64,000 nucleotides of DNA from Tetradesmus obliquus. Taxonomy: Eukaryota; Chlorophyta; Chlorophyceae; Sphaeropleales; Scenedesmaceae. The translations under genes were made by a program, and so were the position numbers. The stretch is taken from the NCBI GenBank assembly GCA_030272155.1, contig CP126198.1:3596001-3660000 (forward strand), written 5' to 3'. The notes beneath the pieces are model-generated. The model did no database searches and was not told the origin of the DNA. It was given only the letters and a program-made list of their open reading frames with translations. Shown here one piece after another: positions 23,435 to 34,825 of this stretch; the first letter of the stretch is position 1; each line of letters opens with the position of its first letter.

Positions 23435-25856
23435 GCTGGCTTGCTGCCATGCTACCCAGCTGGCCACATCCTCAGATGGCACGAGAGCTGGCTGGCCCGA
23501 CTCATCCATCCACTGCGGGGGGAACACCTCCCGGTAATAGGTGCAGTTGCGGTTGCCGTAGGGCGGCGTTAGCACGTCCAAGATGGCGCAGGGGCTGACA
23601 GCTGTGAAGGCGTGGATGTTGCCGCCTGCAGACGGAATCAACGAAACAGAACGCAAGCGCAGCATTAAAAGATTGATCAAGCATGCAAAGCTGCAGCAGC
23701 ATGAGAGTGTGCCAAAGGTCGCGTGTTGCTTGCAGCACTGACCTGCAGCTTACTCACATGCGCCAGCAGCAGCAGCTAGTACCAAGCAAGCAAGCAACAC
23801 ACAAACACACCTGACTGCGGGAACAGCACCATAGTATCTGCCGGCGCAGTCAGCACGCGGTCTGTCACCAGCCGTGCCGGCTGGATGTTGCCGCCGATGC
23901 CGCCTAGGCCAGGCTCGCTGGTGCAGGTGCTGCTGTTGCTGCTGGTGTCGCTGTTGGCTGGGCTGCTTGCTGCGCCTCCGCACTCCGGCGGAGGGTTCAC
24001 CCAGTCGTACGCGCGCACGTGGAGCGTGCCGTACAGCAGCCTGTGTGTGAGGTGAAAGTAACAGAACAACAGCAGTAGCAGCAGCAGCAGCAGCAGCAGG
24101 CCATGCGTCAGCCATCATTGTCACCCTTGCCGCAACACTCACTTACTAAACTGTGCATCTGCATACCGTGTGCTGGGCAGGTTGAGCAACAGGTACAAGG
24201 CACCACAAGGATCTTGACACAAACAGCAGCAGCAGCAGCAGCAGCAGGTGTGATTACACTGCTGAACACAGTCATGCCCGGGTGGTCAGGCAGCAGCATG
24301 CATGTCATGCAGCAGCATGTACTCGGATGGCCATGCAGCACAAACATCGACATTGTCACTGCTCAGCTGCAACGCCACAGCCGCACCTGCTGAACACGGT
24401 CATGCCCGGGTGGTCATGCAGCGGCATGCGGGAGCCCGGCGGCAGCTGGAAGATGCCGATGGTCATGGTGGGGTCGTCATGTATGTCTAGGTACGTGACA
24501 GTGCCCCTGCAGCAGCACCACCGCCAATACACACATCAGCAGCACATCAACGCAAACACTGTGATCACAAGGTAGGGGCCAGCTTGAGAGTAGCCGCTTG
24601 CTGCTGCATGCAGCGTCAGACTTGGTGTGGACTGTAGAGCCATACACTGCTGTCGCTATGCTGGCTGCAAAACACCTTGGTGGTTGGTATAACCCTAGCT
24701 GCTCGCCTGCGCCGGCCTCCGCTGCTTGTTGCTGCGGTGTGTATTGCTGCTGCCAGCTGAACTGCAACAGCACAGCCGCATGACACACTGCTCACATCCA
24801 GCTGTATAGTGCTGCATACTGCCTGGCGGGCAGCTGCCGTTTCAGCCCGCTGCACCACCACATACCAGCAGCAGCTGCAGCCACGTTAATGCTTGACAAG
24901 CGCTTGCGCAGCTGACTGCATGCTGCCCACCTGCTGCCTCTCGGCCGCATCCTGAACCGCAACTCCCTGGCAGCTCCTGCTGTGCCATACGCCATAGCCT
25001 GCAGAGCACACAGCAACGCAGCGCGATGGAAGCTTCAGCTGCATGCTGAGCTTGACGCCCGTGACAATAGCCAAGCTAAGTACTGTTGCAAGAACTGTCA
25101 CTGATCTGTTGCCGCTCCCGGCTGTGAGCTGTGGCACCATGTTAGTCCGTTGATGCAACACAGTTGCTCTGCCTGCATCCTTCATGCAAAGCCCGCTGGC
25201 TGCTGATGTTTCTGTAGCACACTACATTGCTGTGCTGCCACTGCAGTGCGTTGAAATACCGTCATTTGATGCTGCTTGCTGGTTTCTATTGAAAACAGCT
25301 GCAGCATGATGTCATGCGTGCCACTGCATGTGTTGCGCAGCTGACCTGTCCAAAAGCTGCATCGAGGCCCAACTCCTCCAGCGGAATGTTTTCTGCAGCA
25401 AAGTCAGGACAGTCAACACAGCTTCAGCACGGTCAATCCCTAACAAACATGAAACAAAGAGCCAACAGAGTGGGCGCAGCAGCAGCAGCAACAGCAATAG
25501 CAACATGCAACAGCACAGCAACTTCTGATGCTGGCCCAGCCTAGCGCTTACTGCCACTGCTGCAGCATACACAGTGTCACTGATTTACCGCAGGACCACC
25601 GAATCAGACGCATTTGCCCACCTATAACGCCGCATATCTCCTGCACTTGCTGCGCGGAGAGGCTGCCTTGTGACTGGTGCTGAGCCTTCTTCACCACCTC
25701 ATACAGTTTGCCCAGGCTGGCTGCGTCATTAGCCACTACATCTATGTTCTTGTGAGCTGCTACTTTGCCCGGGCCGCTAGACATCCAAATGGATTTGCCG
25801 GTGGCACTGGTGCTGGCCGAGAGCTGTGCCCCTACTCGTAGCGCAGAAGCACGCAT
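23153..25856 (-). CDS. PCO: Plant cysteine oxidase / ADO-family thiol dioxygenase
   Basis: Non-haem Fe(II) cupin enzyme that uses O2 to oxidise an N-terminal Cys to the sulfinic acid, feeding the Arg/Cys N-degron oxygen-sensing pathway. Six exons close in phase to 390 residues: 25856-25622, 25392-25346, 24998-24931, 24506-24387, 24040-23811 and 23625-23153. The family pattern is complete: helical N-terminus (KLYEVVKKAQ), ENIPLEELGLD, TYLDIHDDPTMTIGIFQLPP, the HxH iron site in PLHDHPGMTVF, LLYGTLHVRAYDW, and GNIHAFTAVSPCAILDVLTP with the third His. The terminal EPSDFHVARGLYTGQ matches the plant PCO end. Insertions are algal low complexity: a Ser/Thr/Asn stretch before GLGGIGGNIQ and poly-Gln near the C-terminus. 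Human-type ADO is the alternative name. Substrates in this alga are unknown. Confidence 0.93.
23400..23432 (-). repeat. CAG run coding poly-Gln in the cysteine oxidase C-terminal exon
   Basis: Plus strand shows CTG repeats. In the gene's frame they code consecutive Gln residues between the cupin core and the conserved C-terminal segment. A second, shorter run lies at 23342-23368. Confidence 0.9.
24258..24303 (-). pseudogene. Degenerate copy of the cysteine oxidase metal-site exon end, in the next intron
   Basis: About 46 bp nearly identical to the end of exon 4 (24387-24430), lying some 127 bp further along the intron. It reads MLLPDHPGMTVFSS where the functional exon reads MPLHDHPGMTVFSR. 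The first iron-ligand His is replaced, and the splice donor GT after TTCAGCAG has become TG. It therefore cannot act as an equivalent exon end. Confidence 0.85.
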
Positions 25857-26159
25857 GGAGCCACTACTCCATTATTAGCGATGACTCCACTTTGAAAGCG
25901 CTTCGGTAAGCAAGCAGCAAAGCAGAGAGACGACCGGAGCGACGTGAAGGGTGCCTAGTGTCTCGACTAAGCCTTTGAACAAGCTTAAAGCAAACACGGC
26001 ACGAAAATTAGACGCAGCTTAGAAGATCCGGCTGCACAGTTGCAAGGCAACTCGAATGAAGTGCACGTCACCATTTGTTACATTCACCTCTTTTCATAAG
26101 GCAGAGAAACAAGAAACAACTTAAACTACTTGCTGTTAAACGCCTGATCAAATCATCTG

Positions 26160-27188
26160 AGAACACCAGGCGCACTACCGTTGCCAGGCTCCTGCGCAGT
26201 GTGTGCCTGAGCACAAGGATGCCCCGTCATCGAGGTGCTATGCAGGTGATCAATGCAGTCTGATTCAACCCTATCTTCTTGAGTTATGTGCCATACCACT
26301 ACAGCCTTTGGGGTGTCTTGAAATGAAAATCCGCCGCGAGACCGTTGTTGACCATCCCATGGAACAGCGGATTGTGGGTCATTCCTGCAGCGCTTACAGC
26401 CAAACAAAACAATATGCTTGGATTTTCTGAACAGAACTACCGTTCATCGGGCTGAGGCCAGGTGGCGAAGGCTTGGGCACGCTGCAGCAGCACGTGCACG
26501 GTGCACCACGTGGTGCTGCGCAGTCACGGAAGCCACGACCACTTATCCGCTGGTTGGTGGCCAGTTCCATGATGAAGTACGTAAACATAGTTTGCACAGC
26601 TAGCAGACTGCTGCAGCCAATCCAACGTTCCCACCATCATTGTTCAATTCATCATGAATGATGGTCCCGTTCATAATCATGAAACAGGCCCAGACAAGTC
26701 TTGTCGACAGGGTCCTTACAGCCCTAAATGTCATACACGCCGCCAAAGACCTTGCCGACGTGACCCAGCAGGGTGACATGTGTGACGCAAGGTTTGCCCC
26801 TCTCCACACATCCAATGATCGATGCAGGACACGCTGGACTCCAGAAAGCTGCTCACCAGCACCCACCACCATGGTGACAAACATGACACTTGGTCATTAG
26901 GAGAGCAGGCACCCCAGCGTGCTGGGACATGCCCCAGCTCCATGTTGCAGTGGCAGTGCTGCCCCTCTGCGCAGGTGTTTCCCAGCTGGCCCTGCTGCAA
27001 CATGTAGCAGCAAGCAACTTCTCGCTGGCCGCGTACCACGTTGGGCCAACGATGCCATCAACTATCAAGGATGACACTTTGAACACCCTGACTGCAAGTG
27101 CTCCCACTAGCACGTGGTGGCGTTGAAGGCGCGCCTTCAACAGTAGCTGGCAGCGCTGTATGCGTGGCACAACGCCACCTACTGGCAC
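26160..27188 (-). mobile_element. Doubtful degraded DDE transposase remnant
   Basis: Minus-strand fragments read, in order, AVRVFKVSSLIVDGIVGPTW (near 27070) and RSRGGFSFQDTPKAVVVWH (near 26330). In order and spacing they loosely recall the FKVWxLxDxxxGY and RGExxxxxxxxxVxxWxD segments of piggyBac-type transposases. Frames are interrupted by stops and no TTAA-flanked terminal repeats were found. The resemblance was judged by eye from a few residues and may be chance. Confidence 0.18.
27122..27141. repeat. Perfect 20-bp palindrome
   Basis: GTTGAAGGCG followed immediately by its reverse complement CGCCTTCAAC, with no spacer. It lies within the doubtful transposon remnant. Function unknown. Confidence 0.9.
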
Positions 27189-28132
27189 CAGCCTCCACTT
27201 AGCAAGATATCACGACAGTTTAGCAGCTGCCACACCATCATGGCAAGCTTGCTTCTCAAAACCCCAAATCCAACATGCCTGCCGTAGCAGAACACTTTGT
27301 GTGGCATTGCACCACAACCTGACCATCAGCTTGCATACAAAGGGCCCAGTATCCATCTATGCACATGGCCTTTTGTGCGCACTGGCAGGCATGCACAACA
27401 GCAGCAGCAGTGCGCTGCACAACAGGAGGCTAGTGCATCTGCTCCTTTTAATGTGTGCTACAGAGCTGCAAACTAAGCTTGTGATGCAGATCCAATAACA
27501 GTCAGCAGCAAAGCCTAGGCTCGACAGTGATTCCTGCCTGCTATCGACAGCTCCGACCTGACAAGAGGCTGCTGTGCAAGCAGATTCTGATCAAGCTGCA
27601 GCTGATGCACCCTTGATGGCACTGACAATGAAACAACCAATCACAAATGCCCGGGTGTCTGCGCTGTAGTACCGCATAGCTGGCCTGAGTGTTGTCACAT
27701 TCCAAATGCTTCAATGCTTCCAGGGCGCAAGCCATTGCAGTGCCAAGTGTAATGGTACAAAACTGTCTGTGCTGTTGCTGGGTCAACACTGGTCCCTTAT
27801 GCACAACCATGGCTGAGGTGGTGCTTCGCAGTAAAGGGCCGGCCTATGGTGCTCGCCCCCTACACTACTACTTGGAAAGGTCATGGCACCATGGCACTGC
27901 ACATACATGCGAAAAATGCAGATAGTTATGTGACCTAAGCTTTGTAAGGCACTGCAGCACGTCCACAGAATGCCGAGATACAGCGCTGCTGTGTCATGCA
28001 TGCATGCCTCAGACTAAACGTGCGTAAACAACTGTAACAATCCTTATGTACACCACTCACCCCATACAAAACAGCTGCTCTGGGGCCAGCAAGCTCCAGC
28101 ACATGCTGCGGTCCAGACAATACTCCTCCCGA

Positions 28133-31100
28133 TCACAGCGAGCGCATGCTCTGCAGCTGCCGGCTGCTATCCTGTGCACTGGACAATGCACTCGATGCAC
28201 TGCCGCCAGACCTAGCAGGTGCTTCTGCCAGCTCTGCCTCTATAAGCTGGCTTGCCCGAAGCCCCAGCAGCCGCGCTGCAGAGGCTGCTGACGCATCCCT
28301 GCTAGAGCCTGGAGCGGAGCGCGGCTCAGGCTGCGGCGAATGCTGCTGCTGCTGCTGCTGCTGCTTACGAGCGCCGGTGAATCTCTTGGCATGCTGCTGC
28401 TCCTCGCCAGCTGCTGCTGCAGCTGACTGGTAGGCATTGCTGAAGGAGGATGGCCGCTGCTGCTGCCTTTGCTGCTGCTGCTGCTGCTGTCCTGACTGCT
28501 GCGTCAGCGTCTCCAGCCATTGGGACTGCTGCTCTGCCCCCTGCTGCTGCTGCTGCTGCTGCTGTCTGCTGTCACGCTCTGGCGACTCCTGCTGCGAGTG
28601 GCTGTAGCGAGCATCAAACCAATGCTCATCGTGCAGGCTGCCGGGCGACTCGGTGCCTGTTGCATGGCCACTGGCGGACGCAACGGGGCTCTGCGCCTGC
28701 AGCAGCAGCTGCTCTGCTTCCTCTGCCTCTAGCCTGCTGCCGGCATCTGTGCCGAGCGTGCCAACAGTGACTGCAGTGCCTGCATCGCTGAGGCGCGGGT
28801 GGCTGGCTGCCATGCTGACAGGCGAAAAGGGCTCCGAAGGCGGCGTGGGCGCAACAGCAGTGCCACTCACAGTCACGCGCGTGCTGCGGCTGTCCTGCAC
28901 CTCTGTGCCGATGCGACTGCTGCTGCGCATCCTGCAAGCAGAGCACACCACAAAAGAGCACAGCACATTACGCCTGCAGGATAGTATGGAGGAAAGCTAG
29001 TGCATGCATGTCCCATGTACATGTGCCGATAAACACCGCAAGTGCTCAGGATGTGCCACGGACGAAAGCACGCAAAATGACAATGTCCTCGCAGGTCTTC
29101 TGCCACAGCCTTGAATGCATCTAGCGACAAATCAGACAGCACAAAGGAAGATGCGCCTGCTGCTGCTGCTCACCGTGTGGGCGGCCGGTGCAGGTGGCGC
29201 TGGCTGCTGCGCACCAGGTTGCTGTGCCACACGTGCAGGTTGACCAGGTGCGCACCACACGACACGTCCTTGGCCATCACCTGTGATACATTGCAAGTGG
29301 ACCAACCAGGAGCAGAGGGGCAGACTGCTGAGCTAGACAGAGATGATCTGGCATTGCCAACAGCCATGAAGGCGCACCAAGCCAACTAGGGTGCAGATGC
29401 GTCAAACATCATGCCACACGGGCATTAATCGGGCGTGAGGGCCGAATTTCGCACGTAACAGGCCCCAACACACTCACCTGCAGCGGCTGCCCATCCAGGT
29501 GCTGCGTGAGGTCATAGCTGCTGTAGCTCAGGTTGAGCAGGTACGAGGCATAGTCCAGGTACTCCTGCACAAGTGGCACAACAGGCAGCAGCAGCAGCAG
29601 CACAAGTCCATATGCAACCTTATAACATCACCCAGTGATGGCCGCATGGTTACCTCTGCGCAGAGCATGGACTAAGTCCTGATCAAGTGCTCCTTGCAGC
29701 TGAAAGTGTCAAACCTGGGACGCCTTGTGTGTCATGCCAGCCAGCAGCAAGCCTGTTGCACACGCATGCCTGACATACAAAGCCTGATAACAGCCTGCAA
29801 ACAATTCGCGCTCCGGCACAGCTACATTCAATGAATGCGATGCACTTTGAGGAAAGCGCGGGCAGTCCGTATGGCGGTGACATCACTTGCAGCTGCCTAC
29901 CTGCCACAGGTGGAAGGTCCATACGTGCTCTGTGGTGAAGGAGGTGGCTGTCCTGTGCGCAGCTGACTGGAAGTGCTTGCGCCGCGCAGCCACACTCAGC
30001 AGGTCACCTGCACACCAGGCACACATGAGACAGTTTTACTAGGCAGCTTGCATCAACAACTAGTAGGTTACTGCATCACGCAGAACATACCGCCGGCAGG
30101 TGCAGGAAACAAAATGCAATGCAATGCGATCCCCACAAACAGGGTCACAAAAGGAACAACCCATGTGCACGCCATGGTCGGTCTAGCACAGCCACACGCC
30201 AGCCAGCCTGCTGCTTGGCACCTCACCTGTGATGAGGCTGACATCCTCCTTGGCCTCCATCAGCTGCGGCGCAAAGCCAGGCACAGCCACGTTCACAATC
30301 TGCAGCAGCAGCATCAACAGCAGCAGCAGCAGCAGCAGAGCAAGATGCGGTCAGATCAGGCAGATGAGTCAGTTGTCTTTCGACAGCGTGTGAGATACCT
30401 CAGCATCAATACCTGAGGCTGGACTCACGAAGAATCGGTGCTGGAATCAACATAGCAGCTTCAAGAAGATAAAAGCAACCAAGTGCAGTGCTCACCTGGC
30501 TAGCTGTGATGAGTGGGCTGTACAGGTACGGCTGCTCCAAGTTGCCCACGCGCAGCGCAGGGCTGATCTTGCGAGCCAGCGGCAGCAGCATGTTGTCGAT
30601 GAACCAGGGCGCAGGCAGGTTGCACAGCTTGCGGCTGAACTCCTGGCCAAACACCAAGCTGTCCATGGACACTGGCCGCTTGAAGGTGCCCTGGTGCCAC
30701 GCGCAGTAGGCAATACGCGCACAAACAGGCAGCAGCCGCGTTACAGGCAGGTATGACAGGTCGTAGCAACCGCAGCAAGGCGTTACTAGATACACGTCAT
30801 GACGCGAGGACCGCAACCCTCAAGCGCAATATGTACCGAGTAGACAGCCCACATCACCCACCCAACAACATGTTTGACCAGGGCGTCAGCTTAATTCGAT
30901 GCCTGGGGCATGCACCACATGCATAACACACACACACACACACACACACGCACGCAACCCACCCCATCCTCACCTGCAGCGCAATCCAGGTGAGCCGCTT
31001 CTTGCCCTTGAACATGTGGCCCGGCGTGCTGCTGAGGTGGCGCACGTACACCGCCACCACACCCCTGAACAGCTCGCTCTCAAATGGAATGGGCGCGCTG

Positions 31101-33782
31101 TTGAGCGGCAGCGCCTGGCACGGGCCCATCGCGTCACACGCAAAGGACTGCAGGCAGACGTTGGGCAGGTTGAAAGGTTTTGCATGCGTGTCAGTGTGCC
31201 AGCGATTGAACAGTGCTAGCAGATGGCTGAGAACAGCAGCAGGTGAAGCGGCGCGGTGCCTGAGGTTGGTGCGCAGTTCCTTGACCTCATGGCCCAATAC
31301 TGCTTGCTGCAAGGTAGCATGCAAGAGCGCCACGTGTGCAACTGCTTGCAAGAAACTTGCTCGTGCACATCTGCAACAGCTGTGCGCTGCTCGCAGCCAA
31401 CTCCAGCGCAGTGCACTGCTAACACCGTGCAGCTGTCCATGAACCCACCTGCTGCCGATCCGCAGGGTCAGGGCACATCATAACTGGCGCATCAGGCCAC
31501 TCATCAAAGTCCTGCAAGCTGGGACCCATGTCTTCCCAGTCTGTCTCTGCGCCGCTGCCGCTGTCGCTGTCACTGCCTGCCTCCTCATCATCAGCTGCAC
31601 TGCCTGCGCCGCTGCCTGCCTCTGCAGCCACGCTCGGCGCCATGCTCACCTGCAGCAGACAGACACAGCAACACCGCAGGCATGCACACTCTATGTAAGA
31701 GCAGGCAGTAATAGCACTGGTAGGAGGCAGGCAAGAATGTGAGAGGCAGGCAGGAAAAGCATACGCATGTCACTGCACATATACATGTGCACACCAGTAG
31801 GCAGACTTTGCCACCATAGACGAAGCCGCTGTGCGAGCAATAGATGGGGTGCTGCTGATGTGTGTGCAATGGTCATTCAATGCAGCACAAACAGATGAGT
31901 TCTTAGCCACGTCCAGCGCAATGCAGCCTTACCCTGTCTAGTTTGGGTGCGCCCTTGTTGCTCTGCTGCGGCATCAGCGTCCTGCAAGTGTCCACTGAGC
32001 CCTCTGCAGGTTGCGCTGCCCTTCCCAGCATGACGCCTGCTATGCTGCGGGGCACTGCCTCCAGCAGCCGTGGTGCCACCAGCACCACCACTGCAGCCAG
32101 CAGCACCCAGCCCACTAGCTGCACAGGCCACAGTGGCCCTGTGCCAGCTGCTGCAAGCAGCAGCGAAGCAGCTGCTGCAATGACGCCTGCAAGCGCCTGC
32201 ATGACTTGGTTGTGTCGCTGCTGCGCCATCAGCAGCCCAACCAGGTGCTCCTGCAGTGGAGGCAGCAGCAGCAGAGAGCATGCAGTCGGGTGTAGCTTGC
32301 ACCACAATCTCGACTGTGCTGTGCTGCCAGCCAACACGCCACCCTGTAGCATGCCTACTGAATCAAGCATGCAGCATTCCATTGTGCTGTTCATTTATCA
32401 AAAGCGCTCGAGGCAAGCAACTCCTGGCTGACAAGCCAGAACTGCTGTGCTTCTTCCCTACTGTCGAGCACAACTCTTCACTTCACAGCATGTATGCTTG
32501 GCTGCCTCGTAACGCGCTGAGCGCACGCGCACCTGCAGCGCTGTATGCTGCTGCAGGTCAATCCTCAGCAGGCCGCTGCTCTCCTTTATGCTGCCCTGCA
32601 GCGCCTGCAGCTGCGTGATGACCTCTGCAAAGCCCTCCGGCTCATCATCTGTATGGTGGCCTGCTGCTGCTTCATGCTTGCCACTCGTCTGCGAGCGCCG
32701 CACTGCAGACTGTAGCCTGCCTAGCCTCAGCGGAGTGTGCTGCCGCAGCTGGCCGCCTGCTGCACCATTTGCTGCTGCTGCACTGCCCGGGGTGCCATGC
32801 GCGCCATTGCTGCCAATGACGCCCAGCTTGGGTGCAACTGCTGACAGGCTACCAAGGTTTGCAAAGGTGTCGTTCAGCTGCACGGACACCTGCTTGAAGG
32901 GCTGTGCTGCTGCTTTGCCAAACTTTGCGATCTCCTTGTAGAGGCCGGTGCTGGTCAGGCTGCAGGAACACAGCATGGCAGCATGGTTAGCACATCCACA
33001 AGCAGCAAGTAGTAATGGCAAGTACGAGGCAAGCGGACCTTGCTGCTGGTCGCATGCTGCTTCACTTGTAACGTTTCACAACAGCATGCTTGGGGCTCGT
33101 CATGCTTATATGGGTAGGCTTGACAAGTATTGTTAGACAGCAAATATCCCTAGTACAGCTGCCACTACACTGCTTGGTGAGGCACAGCTTGCACACTCTG
33201 CTGACACAGAGTAAGCGCTTGCGATATATTGCTCCCATGCCTGCTGCTGATGGGTTGCACAACCCTGCCTGCATGTCCAAGCAGACACCAATGCTTGCAG
33301 CACAGCAGGACTCTGCTCTATGCCCCCTGTGTGCTGGCTCAGGCGGAGGCCCTGCTTACCCTGTAAGGCCCTTATGCTTGTTGTCTAGCATTGAGCTGCT
33401 GAATCTGTAGATCTCAGAGTCAGCAGTGAACAGCTCCTTGTGGTAAATGCTTTTGAACAGGCCCTGCTGCAGCATACGCTGACACAGCTCCACAGCAGCT
33501 TGCGCATCTTGCACCACGCCATGCGTGAGCAAGTATGACACTGCTTGCTGCCCGTTGAAGGTCCACTTAAAAGTCTGAAGATGAATTATCCTGCAGGCAG
33601 CATGGTTGGTTTGATTCAATGCATCTGGTGCTGGCTACATGCAGGTTGGCACCTTGGGGAATCAGGGTTTGCAGGAGCAGCAGCAGCTGGGTGCATCTGG
33701 CAGGCTACCTTTCTTTGCAGGGCATGTCGCGGCGCATGCGCAGCGCTAGCTGATGCAAATCCTGGCTGGTAGGGTCCTCCAT
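28133..33782 (-). CDS. DEP-domain protein with hydrophobic hairpin and DUF1769-like region
   Basis: Start at 33782: exon 1 (33782-33709) reads MEDPTSQDLHQLALRMRRDM and splices in phase to RIIHLQTFKWTFNGQQ. Residues about 30-100 form a DEP domain: AVSYLLTHGVVQDAQAAVEL, LCQRMLQQGLFKSIYH and SEIYRFSS, a fold used for membrane or GPCR/Rab-type recruitment. A linker follows, then a helical part ending in two hydrophobic stretches (ALAGVIAAAASLLLAAAG; LVGWVLLAAVVVLVAPRLL, 32.2-32.1 kb) and a highly acidic segment. FRGVVAVYVRHLSSTPGHMF, KKRLTWIALQ and GTFKRPVSMDSLVFGQEFSR with LCNLPAPWFID (31.1-30.6 kb) resemble the DUF1769/UPF0590 family pattern. The C-terminal exon is Ser/Gln-rich and ends ...QLQSMRSL at 28133. 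Function unknown; membrane-associated regulation is inference. Central exon borders are approximate. Confidence 0.68.
30925..30949. repeat. AC dinucleotide microsatellite in an intron of the DEP/DUF1769 gene
   Basis: About twelve AC units, close to the donor of the exon reading LTWIALQ. Confidence 0.92.
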
Positions 33783-34825
33783 AGTGCAAAGAGCCCTTGC
33801 TGGCTGGCCAGTCCAGCTTTTGCTGTACAGCCCTGCTAACCCTGCTGACCAGCTCTCGAGCTAACTTCGTTCCGCACAGCCTCGACGCGTTCGCAGCAGT
33901 TCATAATTCATGACCTTTAATACTGTTTCAATGCAGTTTTTGAGCAATGTGCCAAATGGTCATGCTGCTGCTCCGTGGAGCAAAGGTTGCTTGTGAAATG
34001 CCTACGATCCAGGGCATCAGCTCCGACTTTCACACCGTCACGCGTAGGTTGGGACAACCTGCGCATGACACAGCTCCAGGTAGGTTTGTCGGTTGGCTGC
34101 AGCGGGTTAGGGCACAGCCATGTAACAGCTGGGTCAAAGTCAACCGAACAGTGCAGATTCGGCATCAGTGTCTGCGTTCTGCTCCGCGCTGCAGCTTGCC
34201 AAAATGTCCTCAAACTGTTTGGCAGGGCGGAAGGTGATTACCACAATCAGCCAGCATGGCGCTCGGCGTTCTATGGGAGTGCATATGGTCGTCACGTGAT
34301 GGTCGTTTCCTGATCACAAGGTCAAGCAGCCAATCTGTGCACTGTTACCTGTTCAAGCAAAGCTTACCCAATGGTGGACAGTCAATCTGGCATATGTGCA
34401 TGCACAAGCAACCATCAACATCAACGAGGCAAGCCACAATCAGTTCATTTGAGCCACTTGCTTGTGCAGCAGAGGCATGTGCAAGCAGGCGGCGGCAGCA
34501 TTAGCTGCGGCCAACGCGCAACGGTAGCAGCGCGCCAGCCGCAGCAGCAACAGCGCTCACACATGCAACGCACCCCAACAAACCCCGAGTACAGGCAGTG
34601 CAACACAACCTGCCGTTCCAACATTCTGCAGCACGTTGCTCTGCTGCTGCACTGCGTCTCAGCAGCTGCCCAGTCCGAGAGCCTCACAAGACAGCCAGCT
34701 GGAACACATGCACATCCTGCGCAGGCCTTGGCACCTCAACTCAAGCAGGAGCATGCAGTTGTCTTGCCAGCTTGTGCTCGTCACAGCTGCATGCCTTGCG
34801 ACAGCAGCTGGAGGCGGTGCTGCGC
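33783..34825. other. Intergenic: DEP-gene promoter side and cyclophilin 3' flank
   Basis: No gene recognised. Both neighbours are on the minus strand, so this stretch should hold the cyclophilin 3' UTR and the DEP-protein gene promoter. I saw no TGTAA on the minus strand here. Confidence 0.4.

Larger units (their letters stand above)
25857..28132. other. Intergenic region with possible transposase relic
   Basis: No intact gene. The 300 bp next to 25856 are less GC-rich and probably hold the cysteine oxidase promoter. Minus-strand fragments between about 27190 and 26160 have a composition less Ala/Gln-rich than the local genes and are listed separately as a doubtful relic. A perfect 20-bp palindrome sits at 27122-27141. 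Confidence 0.4.
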
